A DNA stretch of 64,000 bases from Caulobacter sp. (GCA_030683005.1 JAUXMY010000032.1:1-64000), one strand, 5' to 3'; positions 1 to 9,641 are shown, numbered from the stretch's first letter. Notes: a model not told the origin generated them from the sequence alone. Program-made: numbers and translations.

Positions 1-1
1 C

Positions 2-127
2 CAGCGGCTGCTCGACAACGGCAAGCCCCCCAAGGTCGCCATCGTCGCCGTCATGCGAAAGCTCATCGAGGCCGCAAACCTCGTCCTGCAGCGCGGCCAG
101 CCATGGCTAAGCGGCAAACCCGCCTGA
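2..127 (+). mobile_element. IS110-family transposase, C-terminal fragment (cut by window edge)
   Basis: An open frame runs in from the left edge and ends at TGA 125-127, giving about 41 residues. It contains the segment KVAIVAVMRKLIEAANLVLQ followed by RGQPW, which is the usual C-terminal end of IS110/IS116/IS902 transposases (the transposase_20 side, after the helix-hairpin-helix region). These enzymes recombine circular intermediates using a DEDD-type catalytic domain, which would lie outside this window. Whether the element is intact cannot be judged. It ends about 90 bp before trmD, and I see no obvious terminal inverted repeat, as expected for IS110 elements. Confidence 0.75.
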
Positions 128-215
128 CATGGTTGCTCCCACTTGGGAGAGGAAGGGCTGGGGAGAGTAACGCCAGGATTCGCGGAACCGGCTCCAAGCC
201 GCTAAACACCCGCCC

Positions 216-962
216 ATGCCGTTCACCGCCACCGTCCTGACCATGTTCCCCGAGGCTTTCCCGGGGCCGCTCGGCGTGTCGCTGATCGGGACGGCCTGGC
301 GCGAGCAGGACCTGTGGCGCCTTGAAACAGTGGACATTCGCGCCTTTTCCAAGGATAAGCGCGGCTTCCTCGACGACACCCCCGCGGGTGGCGGTCCTGG
401 ACAGGTGATGAAGGCGGACGTGATCGCGGCGGCGCTCGACAGTGTCGATGTCGCGGGACGGCCGCTTTTGTATATGAGCGCCCGGGGTCGGCCCCTGACC
501 CAGGCGCGGGTGAAGCAATGGGCCGAGGCGCCGGGGATCATCGTCCTCTGCGGCCGGTTCGAGGGGGTGGACCAGCGGGTGCTCGACGCCCGGGGGTTCG
601 AGGAGGTCTCCGTCGGAGACGCGGTCCTGGCCGGTGGCGAGGCGGCGGCGATGGTGGCGATCGAGGCGTGCGTCCGTCTGGTTCCGGGAGTGCTCGGACA
701 GCCGGAGTCACTGAGTGAAGAAAGCTTCGAGGACGGTCTCCTCGAGCATCCGCAGTACACGAGACCGCGGACGTTCGAAGGGCTCGACATTCCCGAGGTG
801 CTGCTGAGCGGCGACCACAAGAAGGTCGCGGCCTGGCGGCAGGAGATGCGTGAGACGACGACCCGCGAGCAACGGCCCGATCTCTGGGACCGCCACCTCG
901 CCAACCGACAACCAAAGGGCCCCCCCTCGAAACAGGGGCAAGCCCAACGAAAAAAGGACTGA
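216..962 (+). CDS. trmD: tRNA (guanine-N1)-methyltransferase TrmD
   Basis: 248 residues, the usual TrmD length. TrmD methylates G37 of tRNAs reading CNN codons, using SAM, and so prevents frameshifting. The N-terminus has the family pattern [14 protein letters not shown]. The trefoil-knot SAM site is recognisable in [22 protein letters not shown] and the segment [15 protein letters not shown]. The C-terminal domain carries [10 protein letters not shown] and a basic tail. ATG 216 gives the standard N-terminus. rplS follows after a 3-bp gap, as in the classical rpsP-rimM-trmD-rplS operon; rimM and rpsP are not seen upstream, where an IS110 tail lies instead. Confidence 0.97.
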   Translation: MPFTATVLTMFPEAFPGPLGVSLIGTAWREQDLWRLETVDIRAFSKDKRGFLDDTPAGGGPGQVMKADVIAAALDSVDVAGRPLLYMSARGRPLTQARVKQWAEAPGIIVLCGRFEGVDQRVLDARGFEEVSVGDAVLAGGEAAAMVAIEACVRLVPGVLGQPESLSEESFEDGLLEHPQYTRPRTFEGLDIPEVLLSGDHKKVAAWRQEMRETTTREQRPDLWDRHLANRQPKGPPSKQGQAQRKKD

Positions 963-965
963 CCG

Positions 966-1367
966 ATGGCCGCGAACATCATCAAGGAACTCGAGAAGGC
1001 CGAGACCGAGCGTCTCGCCGCCCTCCGCACCACCCCCGATTTCCAGCCGGGCGACACCGTCCGCGTCAATGTGAAGATCAAGGAAGGCGAGCGCGAACGC
1101 GTTCAGGCCTACGAGGGCGTCTGCATCGCCCGCGCCGGCTCGGGCCTCCACGAGAACTTCACCGTCCGCAAGATCAGCTTCGGCGAAGGCGTCGAGCGGG
1201 TCTTCCCGATCATGTCGCCGATGATCGAAAGCATCGAAGTGAAGCGTCGCGGCGTCGTCCGGCGCGCCAAGCTCTATTACCTGCGCGATCGTCGCGGCAA
1301 GTCGGCCCGCATCGCCGAACGCCAGATGGCCCGCCCCGGCAAGGACGCCGCCCCCACCGGCGAGTGA
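966..1367 (+). CDS. rplS: 50S ribosomal protein L19
   Basis: 133 residues, slightly longer than the typical 115-130 because of a C-terminal extension rich in Lys, Arg and Pro. L19 sits at the interface between the 30S and 50S subunits. Family signatures visible are [52 protein letters not shown] and [23 protein letters not shown]. It starts 3 bp after trmD and is almost certainly cotranscribed with it. A strong intrinsic terminator lies about 25 bp beyond the stop. Confidence 0.98.
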   Translation: MAANIIKELEKAETERLAALRTTPDFQPGDTVRVNVKIKEGERERVQAYEGVCIARAGSGLHENFTVRKISFGEGVERVFPIMSPMIESIEVKRRGVVRRAKLYYLRDRRGKSARIAERQMARPGKDAAPTGE

Positions 1368-1393
1368 TCCTTCGGGTCAGAGACGTTTTGAAG

Positions 1394-1429
1394 AGCCCCG
1401 GATCGAAAGGTCCGGGGCTTTCTTCTTTG
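1394..1429 (+). terminator. Rho-independent terminator of trmD-rplS
   Basis: A perfect 9-bp stem, AGCCCCGGA / TCCGGGGCT, with an 8-nt loop is followed by TTCTTCTTT. It lies 26 bp past the rplS stop and is the clearest intrinsic terminator in the window. Confidence 0.9.
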
Positions 1430-1433
1430 CAGT

Positions 1434-1482
1434 CCTCCCCGCTCGCGGGGAGGGGGACCATGCGGAGCATGGTGGTGGGGTA
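1434..1482. repeat. REP-like dispersed palindromic repeat
   Basis: Two consecutive hairpins, CCTCCCCgctcgCGGGGAGG and CCATGCggaGCATGG, are followed by TGGTGGGG. Intergenic units of this kind (a G-rich clamp, then a CCN..NGG palindrome and GGTGGGG) are common in Caulobacterales genomes from general knowledge. It follows the rplS terminator and has no coding potential. Confidence 0.6.
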
Positions 1483-1569
1483 GCGCCGGGGCTGGACGGT
1501 CTCCCACCCTGCGCCACGCCCCGTCCGGAAAGTCAGGCGCCGTCCCCACTTTCCCTCATCCGCCAGACT

Positions 1570-1875
1570 TCAGCCCACGTTCCTCCGCGAAGCGATCCAC
1601 TGCTCAACGGCATAGGCAAGTGTGCTGCCGAAAGGGCGGGTACTCAGCATGCGGTCAAAGTCCTCATCACTGAAACGGTCGCCCAGCTCGACTCGGGCAA
1701 ATGTCCGCAGGCGGTTGATCTTCCGCAGATAGAGGGCGAGCCATCCGCCCAGGAATGCAAAGCTGATGGCGAAGATGAGTATTCTCGTAGACCAGAAGTC
1801 GGTCGAAACGTAGGACACGATCCCTGTGACAGCCGCCAGGCCTATCCAGGGCTTGAACCCGGCCCAGGTCATCAC
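1570..1875 (-). CDS. Hypothetical small membrane protein
   Basis: 101 residues with two predicted membrane helices: about residues 9-25 (GLAAVTGIVSYVSTDFW region) and 31-50 (RILIFAISFAFLGGWLALYL). A soluble, acidic C-terminal half follows. The frame opens with GTG then ATG, so translation may start at 1875 or 1872; it abuts the stop of the DUF885 gene upstream, suggesting coupling. I do not recognise a family. The hydrophobic pattern and the tight junction support a real gene. Confidence 0.6.
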   Translation of the reverse strand: MMTWAGFKPWIGLAAVTGIVSYVSTDFWSTRILIFAISFAFLGGWLALYLRKINRLRTFARVELGDRFSDEDFDRMLSTRPFGSTLAYAVEQWIASRRNVG

Positions 1876-3726
1876 CTACCCCTTCGCCACCGCCAGCATC
1901 CACCGCAGCATCTGCCCCTCCAGCACGTCCAGCGGCAGGGCGCCGTCGCGCAGGATGGCGTCGTGGAAGGCGCGGATGTCGAACTTTGCGCCTAGCTCCT
2001 TCTGCGCCTTGGCGCGCAGGGCCATGATCTTCAGCTCGCCGATCTTGTAGCTGGTCGCCTGGCCCGGCCAGCAGATGTAGCGGTCGACCTCCTTGGCGAT
2101 GTCGCGCTCGCTGAGCAGGGTGTTCTCGCGGAAGAACTGCCGGGCCTGTTCGCGGGTCCACTTCTTGTGGTGCAGACCGGTATCGACGACCAGCCGCACG
2201 GCGCGCCAGGCCTCGGTCGTCAGCCGGCCGAAGTTGGAATAGGGGTCCTGGTAGAAGCCCATCTCCCGGCCCAGCCGCTCGCTGTAGAGCCCCCAGCCCT
2301 CGCTGTAGGCGCCGTTGCCGCCGAACTTGCGGAACTTTGGCAGGCCTTCCGTCTCCATGGCCAGCGCGATCTGGAAGTGATGCCCGGGCGCGCCTTCGTG
2401 ATAGCTGATGCCCTCGATCTGCGGCTTCAGGACCTGGGTCATGTCCGACAGGTTGACGTAGTATATGCCCGGCCGCGACCCGTCCGGCGACGGACGGTTG
2501 TAGAAGGCGATGCCGGCGGTGGCCTCGCGCCAGGCCTCGACGGCCCGGACCTCCAGCTTCGCCTTGGGCAGCCGCAGGAACCACTGCGGGGCGACGGCCA
2601 TCACCTGGTCGACGAAGGCGGTGGCGTCCTTCAGGTAGGCGGCCTTGCCCTCGGGCGTGTTCGGGTACTGGAACTTCGGATCGGTGCGCAGCAGCTTGAA
2701 GAAGTCCTGCAGCGAGCCCTTGAACCCGACCTCGTCCATGATGGCCCGCATCTCGGCCTGGATGCGCGTCAGCTCGTCCAGGCCGGTCTGGTGGACCTCG
2801 TCGGCGGTCATGTCCGTCGTGGTCGAGACCTTCAGCCGCCAGGCGTAATAGGCCTCGCCGTCGGGCAGGGCCCAGACGCCGTCGGCGCCCTTCGACATCG
2901 GCCGGATCCTGGCCTGGGTCGCGATGAACTGCTCGTAGCCCGCCTTGAACGGCCCGGTCAGCGCCGCCTTGCCTTCGTCCAGAAGCGCCGCCTTGACGTC
3001 GTCGGCGGCGGTCAGGCCGGCGACCTTCTTCCTGTAGTCCGCCCACAGCGCGCAGTCGGGGCCGTCCGTGAAGGGCGCGCCGGTGATCACCTTGCGGGCG
3101 TCGGCCGCGACCGGCTCGAAGGTGAAGTCGGGCGCCACCACGCCGCCCTCGGCCCGGTCCTCCAGATCTTTGGAAACCTCGCCCATGACCCGCTTCACCT
3201 CGACCAGCCGCGAGACATAGGCGCGGGCGTCCTCGACGCTGTCGACGCGGTGCTGGTTGATCAGGAAGGCCGGAAGCGACCCCGCGGGGCTGCCCATGCT
3301 GGTGGCGATGTAGCCGTGGTTGCGCCAGCGGTAGTCGCCCCGCTGAGTCAGGACCTGTTCCTCGAACAGCCGCCAGGACAGGCGCGAAGCCGGGCTGAGC
3401 TTCGCCTGGTCAAAACCGGCCTGCATTGCGGCCAGCTGACTCTCGACCAGGGCGAGGTCCATCTTGTCGCCAGTGGCGCTGTAGTCGTCGAGCGTCCCGT
3501 ACTTCTCCTTGCGGCCAAGGCTGGTCAGGGTCTGCGGGCTGAGCGCGGCCCGCGCCTCGAAGGCGGCGTCGAGGAAGGCGTTGAAGCGGGCGTCCTCGGA
3601 CCCGGCGGCCCATGCGGTGGAGGCCAGCGGGCCGGTCAGGGCGATGCCGGCCAGGGCGTGGCGGCGGGTGAGGGTGAAGCTGGACAAGACGCGACTCCGG
3701 AAAGCGGGGATGGTGGAGGAGTCCAC
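1876..3726 (-). CDS. DUF885 family protein, predicted secreted metallopeptidase-like hydrolase
   Basis: 616 residues, the usual length for DUF885 proteins (often annotated as X-Pro dipeptidyl-peptidase-like or carboxypeptidase-Taq-related). The family core near residue 440 is ISYHEGAPGHHFQ, with a zinc-ligand-type HE and a second HH, followed by the segment GGNGAYSEGWGLYSERLG. Residues about 20-41 (LTRRHALAGIALTGPLASTAWA) look like a signal peptide with a twin arginine, so Sec or Tat export is likely. The marked start is GTG 3726; a TTG about 14 codons in would still keep the signal peptide. The substrate is unknown. Confidence 0.85.
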   Translation of the reverse strand: MDSSTIPAFRSRVLSSFTLTRRHALAGIALTGPLASTAWAAGSEDARFNAFLDAAFEARAALSPQTLTSLGRKEKYGTLDDYSATGDKMDLALVESQLAAMQAGFDQAKLSPASRLSWRLFEEQVLTQRGDYRWRNHGYIATSMGSPAGSLPAFLINQHRVDSVEDARAYVSRLVEVKRVMGEVSKDLEDRAEGGVVAPDFTFEPVAADARKVITGAPFTDGPDCALWADYRKKVAGLTAADDVKAALLDEGKAALTGPFKAGYEQFIATQARIRPMSKGADGVWALPDGEAYYAWRLKVSTTTDMTADEVHQTGLDELTRIQAEMRAIMDEVGFKGSLQDFFKLLRTDPKFQYPNTPEGKAAYLKDATAFVDQVMAVAPQWFLRLPKAKLEVRAVEAWREATAGIAFYNRPSPDGSRPGIYYVNLSDMTQVLKPQIEGISYHEGAPGHHFQIALAMETEGLPKFRKFGGNGAYSEGWGLYSERLGREMGFYQDPYSNFGRLTTEAWRAVRLVVDTGLHHKKWTREQARQFFRENTLLSERDIAKEVDRYICWPGQATSYKIGELKIMALRAKAQKELGAKFDIRAFHDAILRDGALPLDVLEGQMLRWMLAVAKG

Positions 3727-3761
3727 AGTTCCGGCCTCCTGTCATCCGCCGTCCACCGATA

Positions 3762-3912
3762 GCCCTCCTCCTCGATGGAGGAGGGTTGGGTGGTGGTGTG
3801 GCCGCTGTACCGAAGGAAGGGCTCGGCGGGGCGCCGGCGCCATCCTGAAATCACCCGGCGCCGCCGCGGATACACCACCATCCCCGACCCTTCCTCCATC
3901 GAGGAGGAAGGG
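3762..3912. repeat. Inverted pair of palindromic repeats upstream of leuC
   Basis: Copy A (about 3762-3800) reads CCTCCTCCTCGATGGAGGAG followed by GGTTGGGTGGTGGTGT. Copy B (about 3870-3912) is its reverse complement with few changes, including the shared CCTCCTCGATGGAGGA core. Together they could form a large stem-loop with roughly 70 bp between the arms. The 306-bp stretch between the DUF885 gene and leuC holds this pair and no convincing gene. Confidence 0.7.
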
Positions 3913-4032
3913 GGAAGGGCCCCCGGACACGGGAGGCACATCCTTGCCCGGCGGGCCATGCCCCACCGCCGGGCGCGCACTTTCCTTGCGCCCCACTGGA
4001 CGAGAGGGGCCCCTGCGTCCTACATCCCCGGC

Positions 4033-5457
4033 ATGTCCGGCAAGACCCTCTATGACAAGATCTGGGACGCCCATGTCGTCGCCACCGACGGCGAGGAGGC
4101 GATCCTCTACATCGACCTGCACCTGATCCACGAGGTGACGACGCCGCAGGCCTTCGCCGGTCTGCGCGCCGCCGGCCGCAAGGTGCGCCGGCCGGACCGC
4201 ACGCTTGCCGTGGCCGACCACAACACGCCCACCGAGGGTCAGGCGCTGGGCGTCGACGCGGTGGCCGACGAGGAGGCGCGGCTGCAGCTTCAGACGCTGG
4301 GCCGCAACGTCGCCGACGCCGGCATCGAGTTCTTCCCGATGGGCGACATCCGCAACGGCATCGTCCACGTCGTCGGACCCGAGCAGGGCCGCACCCAGCC
4401 GGGCATGACCGTGGTCTGCGGCGATTCCCACACCTCCACCCACGGCGCCTTCGGAGCCCTGGCCCACGGCATCGGCACCTCCGAGGTCGAGCATGTGCTG
4501 GCCAGCCAGACCCTGCGCCAGCGCAAGTCGAAGAACATGCGCGTCAGCATCGAGGGCCAGGCCGGCCCCGGTGTCACCGCCAAGGACCTGGCCCTGGCCG
4601 TGATCGGTCAGATCGGCACCGCCGGCGGCACCGGCTATGTCATCGAGTTCGCGGGCGAGGCGGTTCGTGACCTGTCGATGGAGGGCCGCATGACCCTCTG
4701 CAACCTGACCATCGAGGGCGGGGCCCGGGCCGGCCTGGTCGCGCCGGACCAGAAGACCTTCGACTACATCATGGGCCGTCCGGCGGCCCCCAAGGGGGCG
4801 GCCTGGGACATGGCGCTCAGCTACTGGAAGACCTTCGTCAGCGACGCCGAGGCTGTCTTCGACCGCGAGGTCCGGCTGGACGCGGCGAGCATCGCGCCGA
4901 CGGTGACCTGGGGCACCAGCCCCGAGGACGTCGTGCCGGTCACCGGCGTGGTGCCCGACCCGGCGACCTTCGCGACGGCCGACAAGCGGGCCGCCGTCGA
5001 GCGGGCGCTGGACTACATGGGCCTGACCGCCGGTCAGCCGATCACCGAGGCCCGAATCGACCGCGTCTTCATCGGCAGCTGCACCAACAGCCGCATCGAG
5101 GACCTGCGCGCCGCCGCCGCCGTGGTGCAGCGCGCCTTCCTCGAGGGGCGGATGGTCGCGCCGCACGTGCGGGCCATGGTCGTGCCGGGCTCGGGCCTGG
5201 TGAAGGAACAGGCCGAGGCCGAGGGGCTGGACGCCATGTTCCGGGCCGCCGGCTTCGACTGGCGCGAGCCTGGGTGCTCCATGTGCCTGGGCATGAACCC
5301 CGACAAGCTGGCCCCCGGCGAACGCTGCGCCTCGACCAGCAACCGCAACTTCGAGGGCCGTCAGGGCCGGGGCGGCCGCACCCACCTTATGAGCCCCGCC
5401 ATGGCCGCCGCCGCCGCCATCGCCGGCCACATCGTCGATGTGAGGGACTTCCTGTGA
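4033..5457 (+). CDS. leuC: 3-isopropylmalate dehydratase large subunit
   Basis: 474 residues. LeuC is the iron-sulfur large subunit of isopropylmalate isomerase, which converts 2-isopropylmalate to 3-isopropylmalate with LeuD. The start at ATG 4033 gives the standard [16 protein letters not shown]; the ORF track extends 86 codons too far upstream. The three cluster cysteines lie in [11 protein letters not shown] and [10 protein letters not shown], and aconitase-family motifs [14 protein letters not shown] and [16 protein letters not shown] are intact. The stop overlaps the GTG start of a VOC protein by 4 bp, so the LeuD subunit is separated from LeuC by an inserted gene. Confidence 0.97.
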   Translation: MSGKTLYDKIWDAHVVATDGEEAILYIDLHLIHEVTTPQAFAGLRAAGRKVRRPDRTLAVADHNTPTEGQALGVDAVADEEARLQLQTLGRNVADAGIEFFPMGDIRNGIVHVVGPEQGRTQPGMTVVCGDSHTSTHGAFGALAHGIGTSEVEHVLASQTLRQRKSKNMRVSIEGQAGPGVTAKDLALAVIGQIGTAGGTGYVIEFAGEAVRDLSMEGRMTLCNLTIEGGARAGLVAPDQKTFDYIMGRPAAPKGAAWDMALSYWKTFVSDAEAVFDREVRLDAASIAPTVTWGTSPEDVVPVTGVVPDPATFATADKRAAVERALDYMGLTAGQPITEARIDRVFIGSCTNSRIEDLRAAAAVVQRAFLEGRMVAPHVRAMVVPGSGLVKEQAEAEGLDAMFRAAGFDWREPGCSMCLGMNPDKLAPGERCASTSNRNFEGRQGRGGRTHLMSPAMAAAAAIAGHIVDVRDFL

Positions 5458-6305
5458 TCAAGGCCCTCGACCACATCGCCTATGTCGTGAACGACCTCGA
5501 GGCCGCCGTCGACGGCTACACACGGCTGTTCGGCCGCGCGCCGAACTGGCGGGGCGACATGCACGGCGCCAGCCAGGTCTGGTTCCAGCTCGGCAACATG
5601 GCGCTGGACGTCATCGCCCCGACCGGCGAGGGCCCGGTCGGCGACGCCATCCGGGCGCGGCTGGCCAGCCATGGCGAGGGCTTCTACGGCGTCGGCTTCG
5701 CCGTGCCGGACCTTGCGCAGGCCGGTCACCGGTTCGAACGGGTCGGCCTGAAGGCCTATCCCCGCGAAGAAATCACCACCCATCCGGAGACGGGCGCGAC
5801 GCGCCGCTGGGCGGTGGCCAGCCTCGCGCCCAAGGCCACCTATGGCGTGAACCTGTTCCTGGTCGAACAGGCGCCGGGCGTTGAGCCCTGGCCGGTGGCG
5901 CCGGTCACGGTGGATGAGGGGTCGTCCGTGTCCGGACTGGACCATGTCGTCATCCGGACGCCCAACCCCGACCGCGCCGCCGCCCTCTACGGCGCGCGGA
6001 TGGGCCTCGACATGCGGCTGGACCGCAGCAACCCCGACTGGGGCACGCGACTGATGTTCTTCCGGGTCGGCGACCTGGTCGTCGAGATCGCCCACGACCT
6101 GAAGGCCGGAGTCTCGGACGGCCCGGACGAGGCCTGGGGCCTCAGCTGGCGCGTCGCCAACGTCGAGGCGGCCCACCACCGCATGGCCGGCCAGGAGATC
6201 GAGGTCTCGGAGATCCGAACCGGTCGCAAGCCCGGCACCCGCGTTTTCACCGTCAGGAGCGTCCCCGGCGGCGCACCCACCCTCGTGATCGGACCGGACG
6301 CATGA
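5454..6305 (+). CDS. Double VOC (glyoxalase/bleomycin-resistance fold) protein inserted in leu operon
   Basis: 283 residues from GTG 5454, which overlaps the leuC stop in a GTGA junction. Two vicinal-oxygen-chelate halves are visible: [20 protein letters not shown] at the start and [20 protein letters not shown] near residue 160, each opening with the DH that normally supplies a metal ligand. The first half also has [11 protein letters not shown]. The architecture resembles 4-hydroxyphenylpyruvate dioxygenase-like and other two-module VOC proteins, but it is too short and divergent to assign a substrate. It ends in a 4-bp ATGA overlap with leuD, so it is translated as part of the leucine operon. 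Confidence 0.85.
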   Translation: MIKALDHIAYVVNDLEAAVDGYTRLFGRAPNWRGDMHGASQVWFQLGNMALDVIAPTGEGPVGDAIRARLASHGEGFYGVGFAVPDLAQAGHRFERVGLKAYPREEITTHPETGATRRWAVASLAPKATYGVNLFLVEQAPGVEPWPVAPVTVDEGSSVSGLDHVVIRTPNPDRAAALYGARMGLDMRLDRSNPDWGTRLMFFRVGDLVVEIAHDLKAGVSDGPDEAWGLSWRVANVEAAHHRMAGQEIEVSEIRTGRKPGTRVFTVRSVPGGAPTLVIGPDA

Positions 6306-6916
6306 AAGCCTTCACCCGTCTCGACGGCCTCGCCGCCCCGCTGGGCCTGGCCAACATCGACACCGACCAGATCATTCCCAAGCAGTTCCTCAAGACCGTC
6401 GATCGCGAGGGGCTGGCCAGGGGGCTGTTCTACGACTTCCGCTTCGACGAGCAGGGCGCGCCCAAGGACGGCTTCGTGCTCAACGACCCGGCCTACAAGG
6501 GCGCGCAGATCCTGATCGCCGGCGACAACTTCGGCTGCGGATCCTCGCGCGAGCATGCGCCCTGGGCGCTGCAGGACTTCGGCATCAACTGCGTGATCGC
6601 CCCGTCCTTCGCCGACATCTTTCACGGCAACTGCTTCAACAACGGCCTGCTGCCCGTGGTGCTCAAACCCGAGGAGGTCGAGGCGCTGCTGGACGAGGCC
6701 CGCGGCGGCAACCACGTCTTCTCCGTCGACCTGGAGCAGCAGACCGTCACCGCCCCGTCGGGCGCGGTGTTCCACTTCGACATCGACCCGGGCCGCAAGG
6801 AGAAGATGCTCAAGGGCCTGGACGCCATCGGCGAGACCCTGCAGCACGCCGGCGACATCGACGTCTACGAGATGAAGCGCGCCATCGGCCAGCCGTGGCT
6901 GGAGCTGGGCGCGTGA
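6302..6916 (+). CDS. leuD: 3-isopropylmalate dehydratase small subunit
   Basis: 204 residues, normal for LeuD, the swivel-domain subunit that completes isopropylmalate isomerase with LeuC. Key motifs are [14 protein letters not shown] near the N-terminus, the segment [17 protein letters not shown] around residue 77, and [17 protein letters not shown]. It overlaps the VOC gene by ATGA and the following ABM gene by GTGA, so the whole leuC-to-leuB stretch appears to be one translationally coupled operon. Confidence 0.97.
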   Translation: MKAFTRLDGLAAPLGLANIDTDQIIPKQFLKTVDREGLARGLFYDFRFDEQGAPKDGFVLNDPAYKGAQILIAGDNFGCGSSREHAPWALQDFGINCVIAPSFADIFHGNCFNNGLLPVVLKPEEVEALLDEARGGNHVFSVDLEQQTVTAPSGAVFHFDIDPGRKEKMLKGLDAIGETLQHAGDIDVYEMKRAIGQPWLELGA

Positions 6917-7215
6917 CCCTCCTGGTCATCGGGACCGTCCGCCTGCCGCCGGAAAACATCGACCGGGCCCGCGCCGCCATGGAGACCATGGTCGCGGCCA
7001 GCCGGGCCGAGGACGGCTGCATACAGTACGCCTACTCGCACGACCTGCTTGAGCCGGGCCTTGTCCGCGTGACCGAGGCCTGGCGTGATCGCGCCGCGCT
7101 CACCGCCCACTTCCAGACCCCGCATATGGCTGCCTGGCGCGGCGTATTCCCGAGCCTTGGCATCACCGACCGCGACCTGGCCCTCTACGAGGCCGGGCAG
7201 CCCGAACCGATTTGA
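6913..7215 (+). CDS. Antibiotic biosynthesis monooxygenase (ABM) domain protein
   Basis: 100 residues from GTG 6913 (GTGA overlap with leuD); the tracked start 18 bp upstream lies inside leuD and is less likely. The single ABM/YgiN-like ferredoxin-fold domain is recognised by [33 protein letters not shown], the segment [20 protein letters not shown] and a C-terminal strand. Members are cofactor-free quinol or polyketide oxygenases or simple stress proteins. The substrate is unknown. It sits between leuD and leuB, with 4 bp before the leuB ATG. Confidence 0.8.
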   Translation: MTLLVIGTVRLPPENIDRARAAMETMVAASRAEDGCIQYAYSHDLLEPGLVRVTEAWRDRAALTAHFQTPHMAAWRGVFPSLGITDRDLALYEAGQPEPI

Positions 7216-7219
7216 GACC

Positions 7220-8296
7220 ATGACCCAGACCCTGCTCCTGCTCCCCGGCGATGGCATCGGCCCGGAGGTGATCGCCCAGGTCCGCCGCGTGGCCCAGGTC
7301 GTGACGCCGGACCTTGCCCTCGACGAACGCGACTTCGGCGGCATTTCCTATGACCGCCATGGCGTGCCGATCACGGACGAAGCCATCGCCACGGCCCAGG
7401 CGTCCGACGCGGTGCTGATGGGCGCGGTGGGCGGACCGCAGTGGGCGGGTGTGGAGCGGAGCAAGCGGCCGGAGATGGGCCTTCTGGGTCTGCGCAAGGC
7501 CATGGACGTGTTCGCCAACCTGCGCCCCGCCCTGTGCTTCGACGCCCTGGCCGACGCCTCCAGCCTCAAGCGCGAGCTTGTTGCGGGGCTGGACATCATG
7601 TTCGTCCGTGAACTGACGGGCGGCGTCTACTTCGGCCAGCCCCGCTTCATCGAGACCCTGGCCGACGGTCAACGGCGCGGCGTCGACACGCAGGTCTACA
7701 CCACCAGCGAGATCGAGCGCGTCAGCCGCGTGGCCTTCGAACTGGCCCGGGGGCGGGGCAACAAGGTCCATTCGCTCGAGAAGTCGAACGTCATGGAGAC
7801 CGGCCTGCTCTGGCGCGAGGTGGTCACCGACCTGCACAGGCGCGAGTACGCCGACGTGACGCTGGAGCACATGCTGGCCGACAACGCCGCCATGCAGCTG
7901 GTCCGCCAGCCGACGCAGTTCGACGTCATCCTGACCGACAACCTGTTTGGCGACGTGCTGTCGGACGAGGCGGCGCAGCTGACCGGGTCGCTCGGCATGC
8001 TGCCGTCGGCGGCGCTGGGCGCGCCGGGCAAGCCGGGGCTGTATGAGCCGATCCACGGCTCGGCGCCGGACATCGCCGGCCAGGGCGTGGCCAATCCGCT
8101 GGCCGCCATCCTGTCCTTCGAGATGGCCCTGCGCTGGTCGCTGGGCCGGGCTGAGACCGCCGACCGGGTCAAGGCCGCCGTCGAGGCCGCCCTCGCCGCC
8201 GGCGCCCGCACCCGCGACCTCGGCGGGAGCCTGTCCACCGCCCAGATGGGGGATGCGGTGCTGGGCGCCCTCCAGGGTCCCTCCCGGGCAGGGTAG
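7220..8296 (+). CDS. leuB: 3-isopropylmalate dehydrogenase
   Basis: 358 residues from ATG 7220; the tracked start would add 45 spurious codons inside the ABM gene. LeuB oxidatively decarboxylates 3-isopropylmalate with NAD+ and Mg2+, giving 2-oxoisocaproate. Motifs: [12 protein letters not shown] at the N-terminus, GAVGGPQW, the Arg-rich substrate site [27 protein letters not shown], the metal aspartates in [14 protein letters not shown], and the NAD-binding segment [19 protein letters not shown]. It is the last gene of the leu operon and ends 7 bp before the convergent amidohydrolase gene. Confidence 0.97.
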   Translation: MTQTLLLLPGDGIGPEVIAQVRRVAQVVTPDLALDERDFGGISYDRHGVPITDEAIATAQASDAVLMGAVGGPQWAGVERSKRPEMGLLGLRKAMDVFANLRPALCFDALADASSLKRELVAGLDIMFVRELTGGVYFGQPRFIETLADGQRRGVDTQVYTTSEIERVSRVAFELARGRGNKVHSLEKSNVMETGLLWREVVTDLHRREYADVTLEHMLADNAAMQLVRQPTQFDVILTDNLFGDVLSDEAAQLTGSLGMLPSAALGAPGKPGLYEPIHGSAPDIAGQGVANPLAAILSFEMALRWSLGRAETADRVKAAVEAALAAGARTRDLGGSLSTAQMGDAVLGALQGPSRAG

Positions 8297-8303
8297 GACG
8301 GCG

Positions 8304-9641
8304 TCAGCCCTTCATCACCTTCCCGCCCTTCATCACGAACCCCACCTGCTTGAGCACGGTCACATCCGCCAGCGGGTCGGCGTCGACGGCGATCAGGTCG
8401 GCCTGTTTGCCGGCCTCCAGGCTGCCGATGATGTTGCTGAGACCCAGCAGGTCGGCGGCGTTGACGGTGGCGGCCTTGATGGCGTCCATCGGCGTCAGGC
8501 CGTACTTGACCAGCAGCTCGAACTCGTCGGCGTTGCGGCCGTGCTTGGAGACGCCGGCGTCGGTGCCGAAGGCGATGCGGACGCCGCGCGGGAAGGCCTT
8601 CTTCAGCGACTCGCCGGTGATGGTGATGCGCCAGTCGATCTTTGCCCGCACTTCCGGCGCGTAGGCGTTGGGATCCTTCGCGATCCGCTCCAGATAGCCG
8701 TTCACCGTCGACAGGGTCGGCACGTAGTAGGCCTTCGTCTTCAGGAACAGCTGGATGGTTTCCTCGTCCATGATGGTGCCGTGCTCGATGGAGTCGGCGC
8801 CGTAGCGCAGGGCCAGCTTGATGCCGTCCTCGCCGTGGGCGTGGACGGCGACCTTCTTGCCGTAGAGCCTGGCGGTCTCGATCAGGGCCTTCGCCTCGTC
8901 GTCGAACATCTGGGCGCCCAGGCCCGCGCCGATGCGGCTGTTCACGCCGCCGGTGGTGGCGATCTTGATGACGTCGGCGCCGCGGCCGACCTGCAGCCGC
9001 ACGGCCTGGCGGCAGGACTCGGGACCGTCGCAGACGTTGTCGTGCGGAATTACGTCGGCCAGCACGTCGTTGAAGCCAAGCCGGCCGTCCATGTGGCCGG
9101 AGGTGGTGGAGATCGAGCGGCCGGCGTCGACGATGCGCGGCCCGGCCACCCGGCCCATGGAGATGGCGTCACGAAGGGCCATCGTCACCCCGCCACGGTC
9201 GCCGAGGTTGCGGACGGTGGTGAAGCCGGCGTCGAGCGTCTTGCGCGCGTTCCAGGCCGCCTCGTAGGCGAAGTCGGCGGTTGAGTCGCTGACGCGGGCC
9301 AGCTGACCTTCGGCGCCGGCGCGGTCGGAGGTCAGGTGGACGTGGGTGTCGATCAGCCCGGGCAGTACAAACTTCGTCGACAGGTCGATGACCTTCGCGC
9401 CGGGGAACTCGGAGGCCGGCACGAAGCCGTCGCGAACGGCCTCGATGCGGCCGCCGCGGATCACCAGCGTGGCGTTGCGGCGGGGCGCCTGACCGGGTCG
9501 GTCGAGCAGGGTCCCGGCATGGACCAGGGTCAGCTCAGACGGCGCCTGACGGGCCGAGGCGGTCATGCCCAGCAGGCCGGCGCAGACCACGGCGGCGGCG
9601 GCCACAAGGCCTCGTCTCATCATCATCGGAAGGCTCCCCAT
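8304..9641 (-). CDS. Secreted metal-dependent amidohydrolase (imidazolonepropionase/prolidase-like)
   Basis: 445 residues with an N-terminal signal peptide (GLVAAAAVVCAGLLGMTASA). The amidohydrolase TIM barrel shows all metal positions: HVH in PGLIDTHVHL, a probable carboxylated Lys in DVIKIATTGG, His in KVAVHAHGEDG, His in SIEHGTIMD, and Asp in IAFGTDAG. The C-terminal composite beta domain ends in GSLEAGKQADLIAVDADPL. Relatives include periplasmic Xaa-Pro or aryl-dipeptidases such as Caulobacter Sgx-type dipeptidases, so dipeptide hydrolysis is plausible but not proven. It stands alone, convergent with leuB. Confidence 0.88.
   Translation of the reverse strand: MGSLPMMMRRGLVAAAAVVCAGLLGMTASARQAPSELTLVHAGTLLDRPGQAPRRNATLVIRGGRIEAVRDGFVPASEFPGAKVIDLSTKFVLPGLIDTHVHLTSDRAGAEGQLARVSDSTADFAYEAAWNARKTLDAGFTTVRNLGDRGGVTMALRDAISMGRVAGPRIVDAGRSISTTSGHMDGRLGFNDVLADVIPHDNVCDGPESCRQAVRLQVGRGADVIKIATTGGVNSRIGAGLGAQMFDDEAKALIETARLYGKKVAVHAHGEDGIKLALRYGADSIEHGTIMDEETIQLFLKTKAYYVPTLSTVNGYLERIAKDPNAYAPEVRAKIDWRITITGESLKKAFPRGVRIAFGTDAGVSKHGRNADEFELLVKYGLTPMDAIKAATVNAADLLGLSNIIGSLEAGKQADLIAVDADPLADVTVLKQVGFVMKGGKVMKG

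Noticed and set aside
2167-3762. 531-residue plus ORF opposite the DUF885 gene
   Set aside because: Antisense shadow of the DUF885 gene.
3742-5430. 562-residue minus ORF opposite leuC
   Set aside because: Shadow of leuC in a GC-rich reading frame; Gly/Ala/Asp/His-rich composition with no domain, and the plus strand has the clear enzyme.
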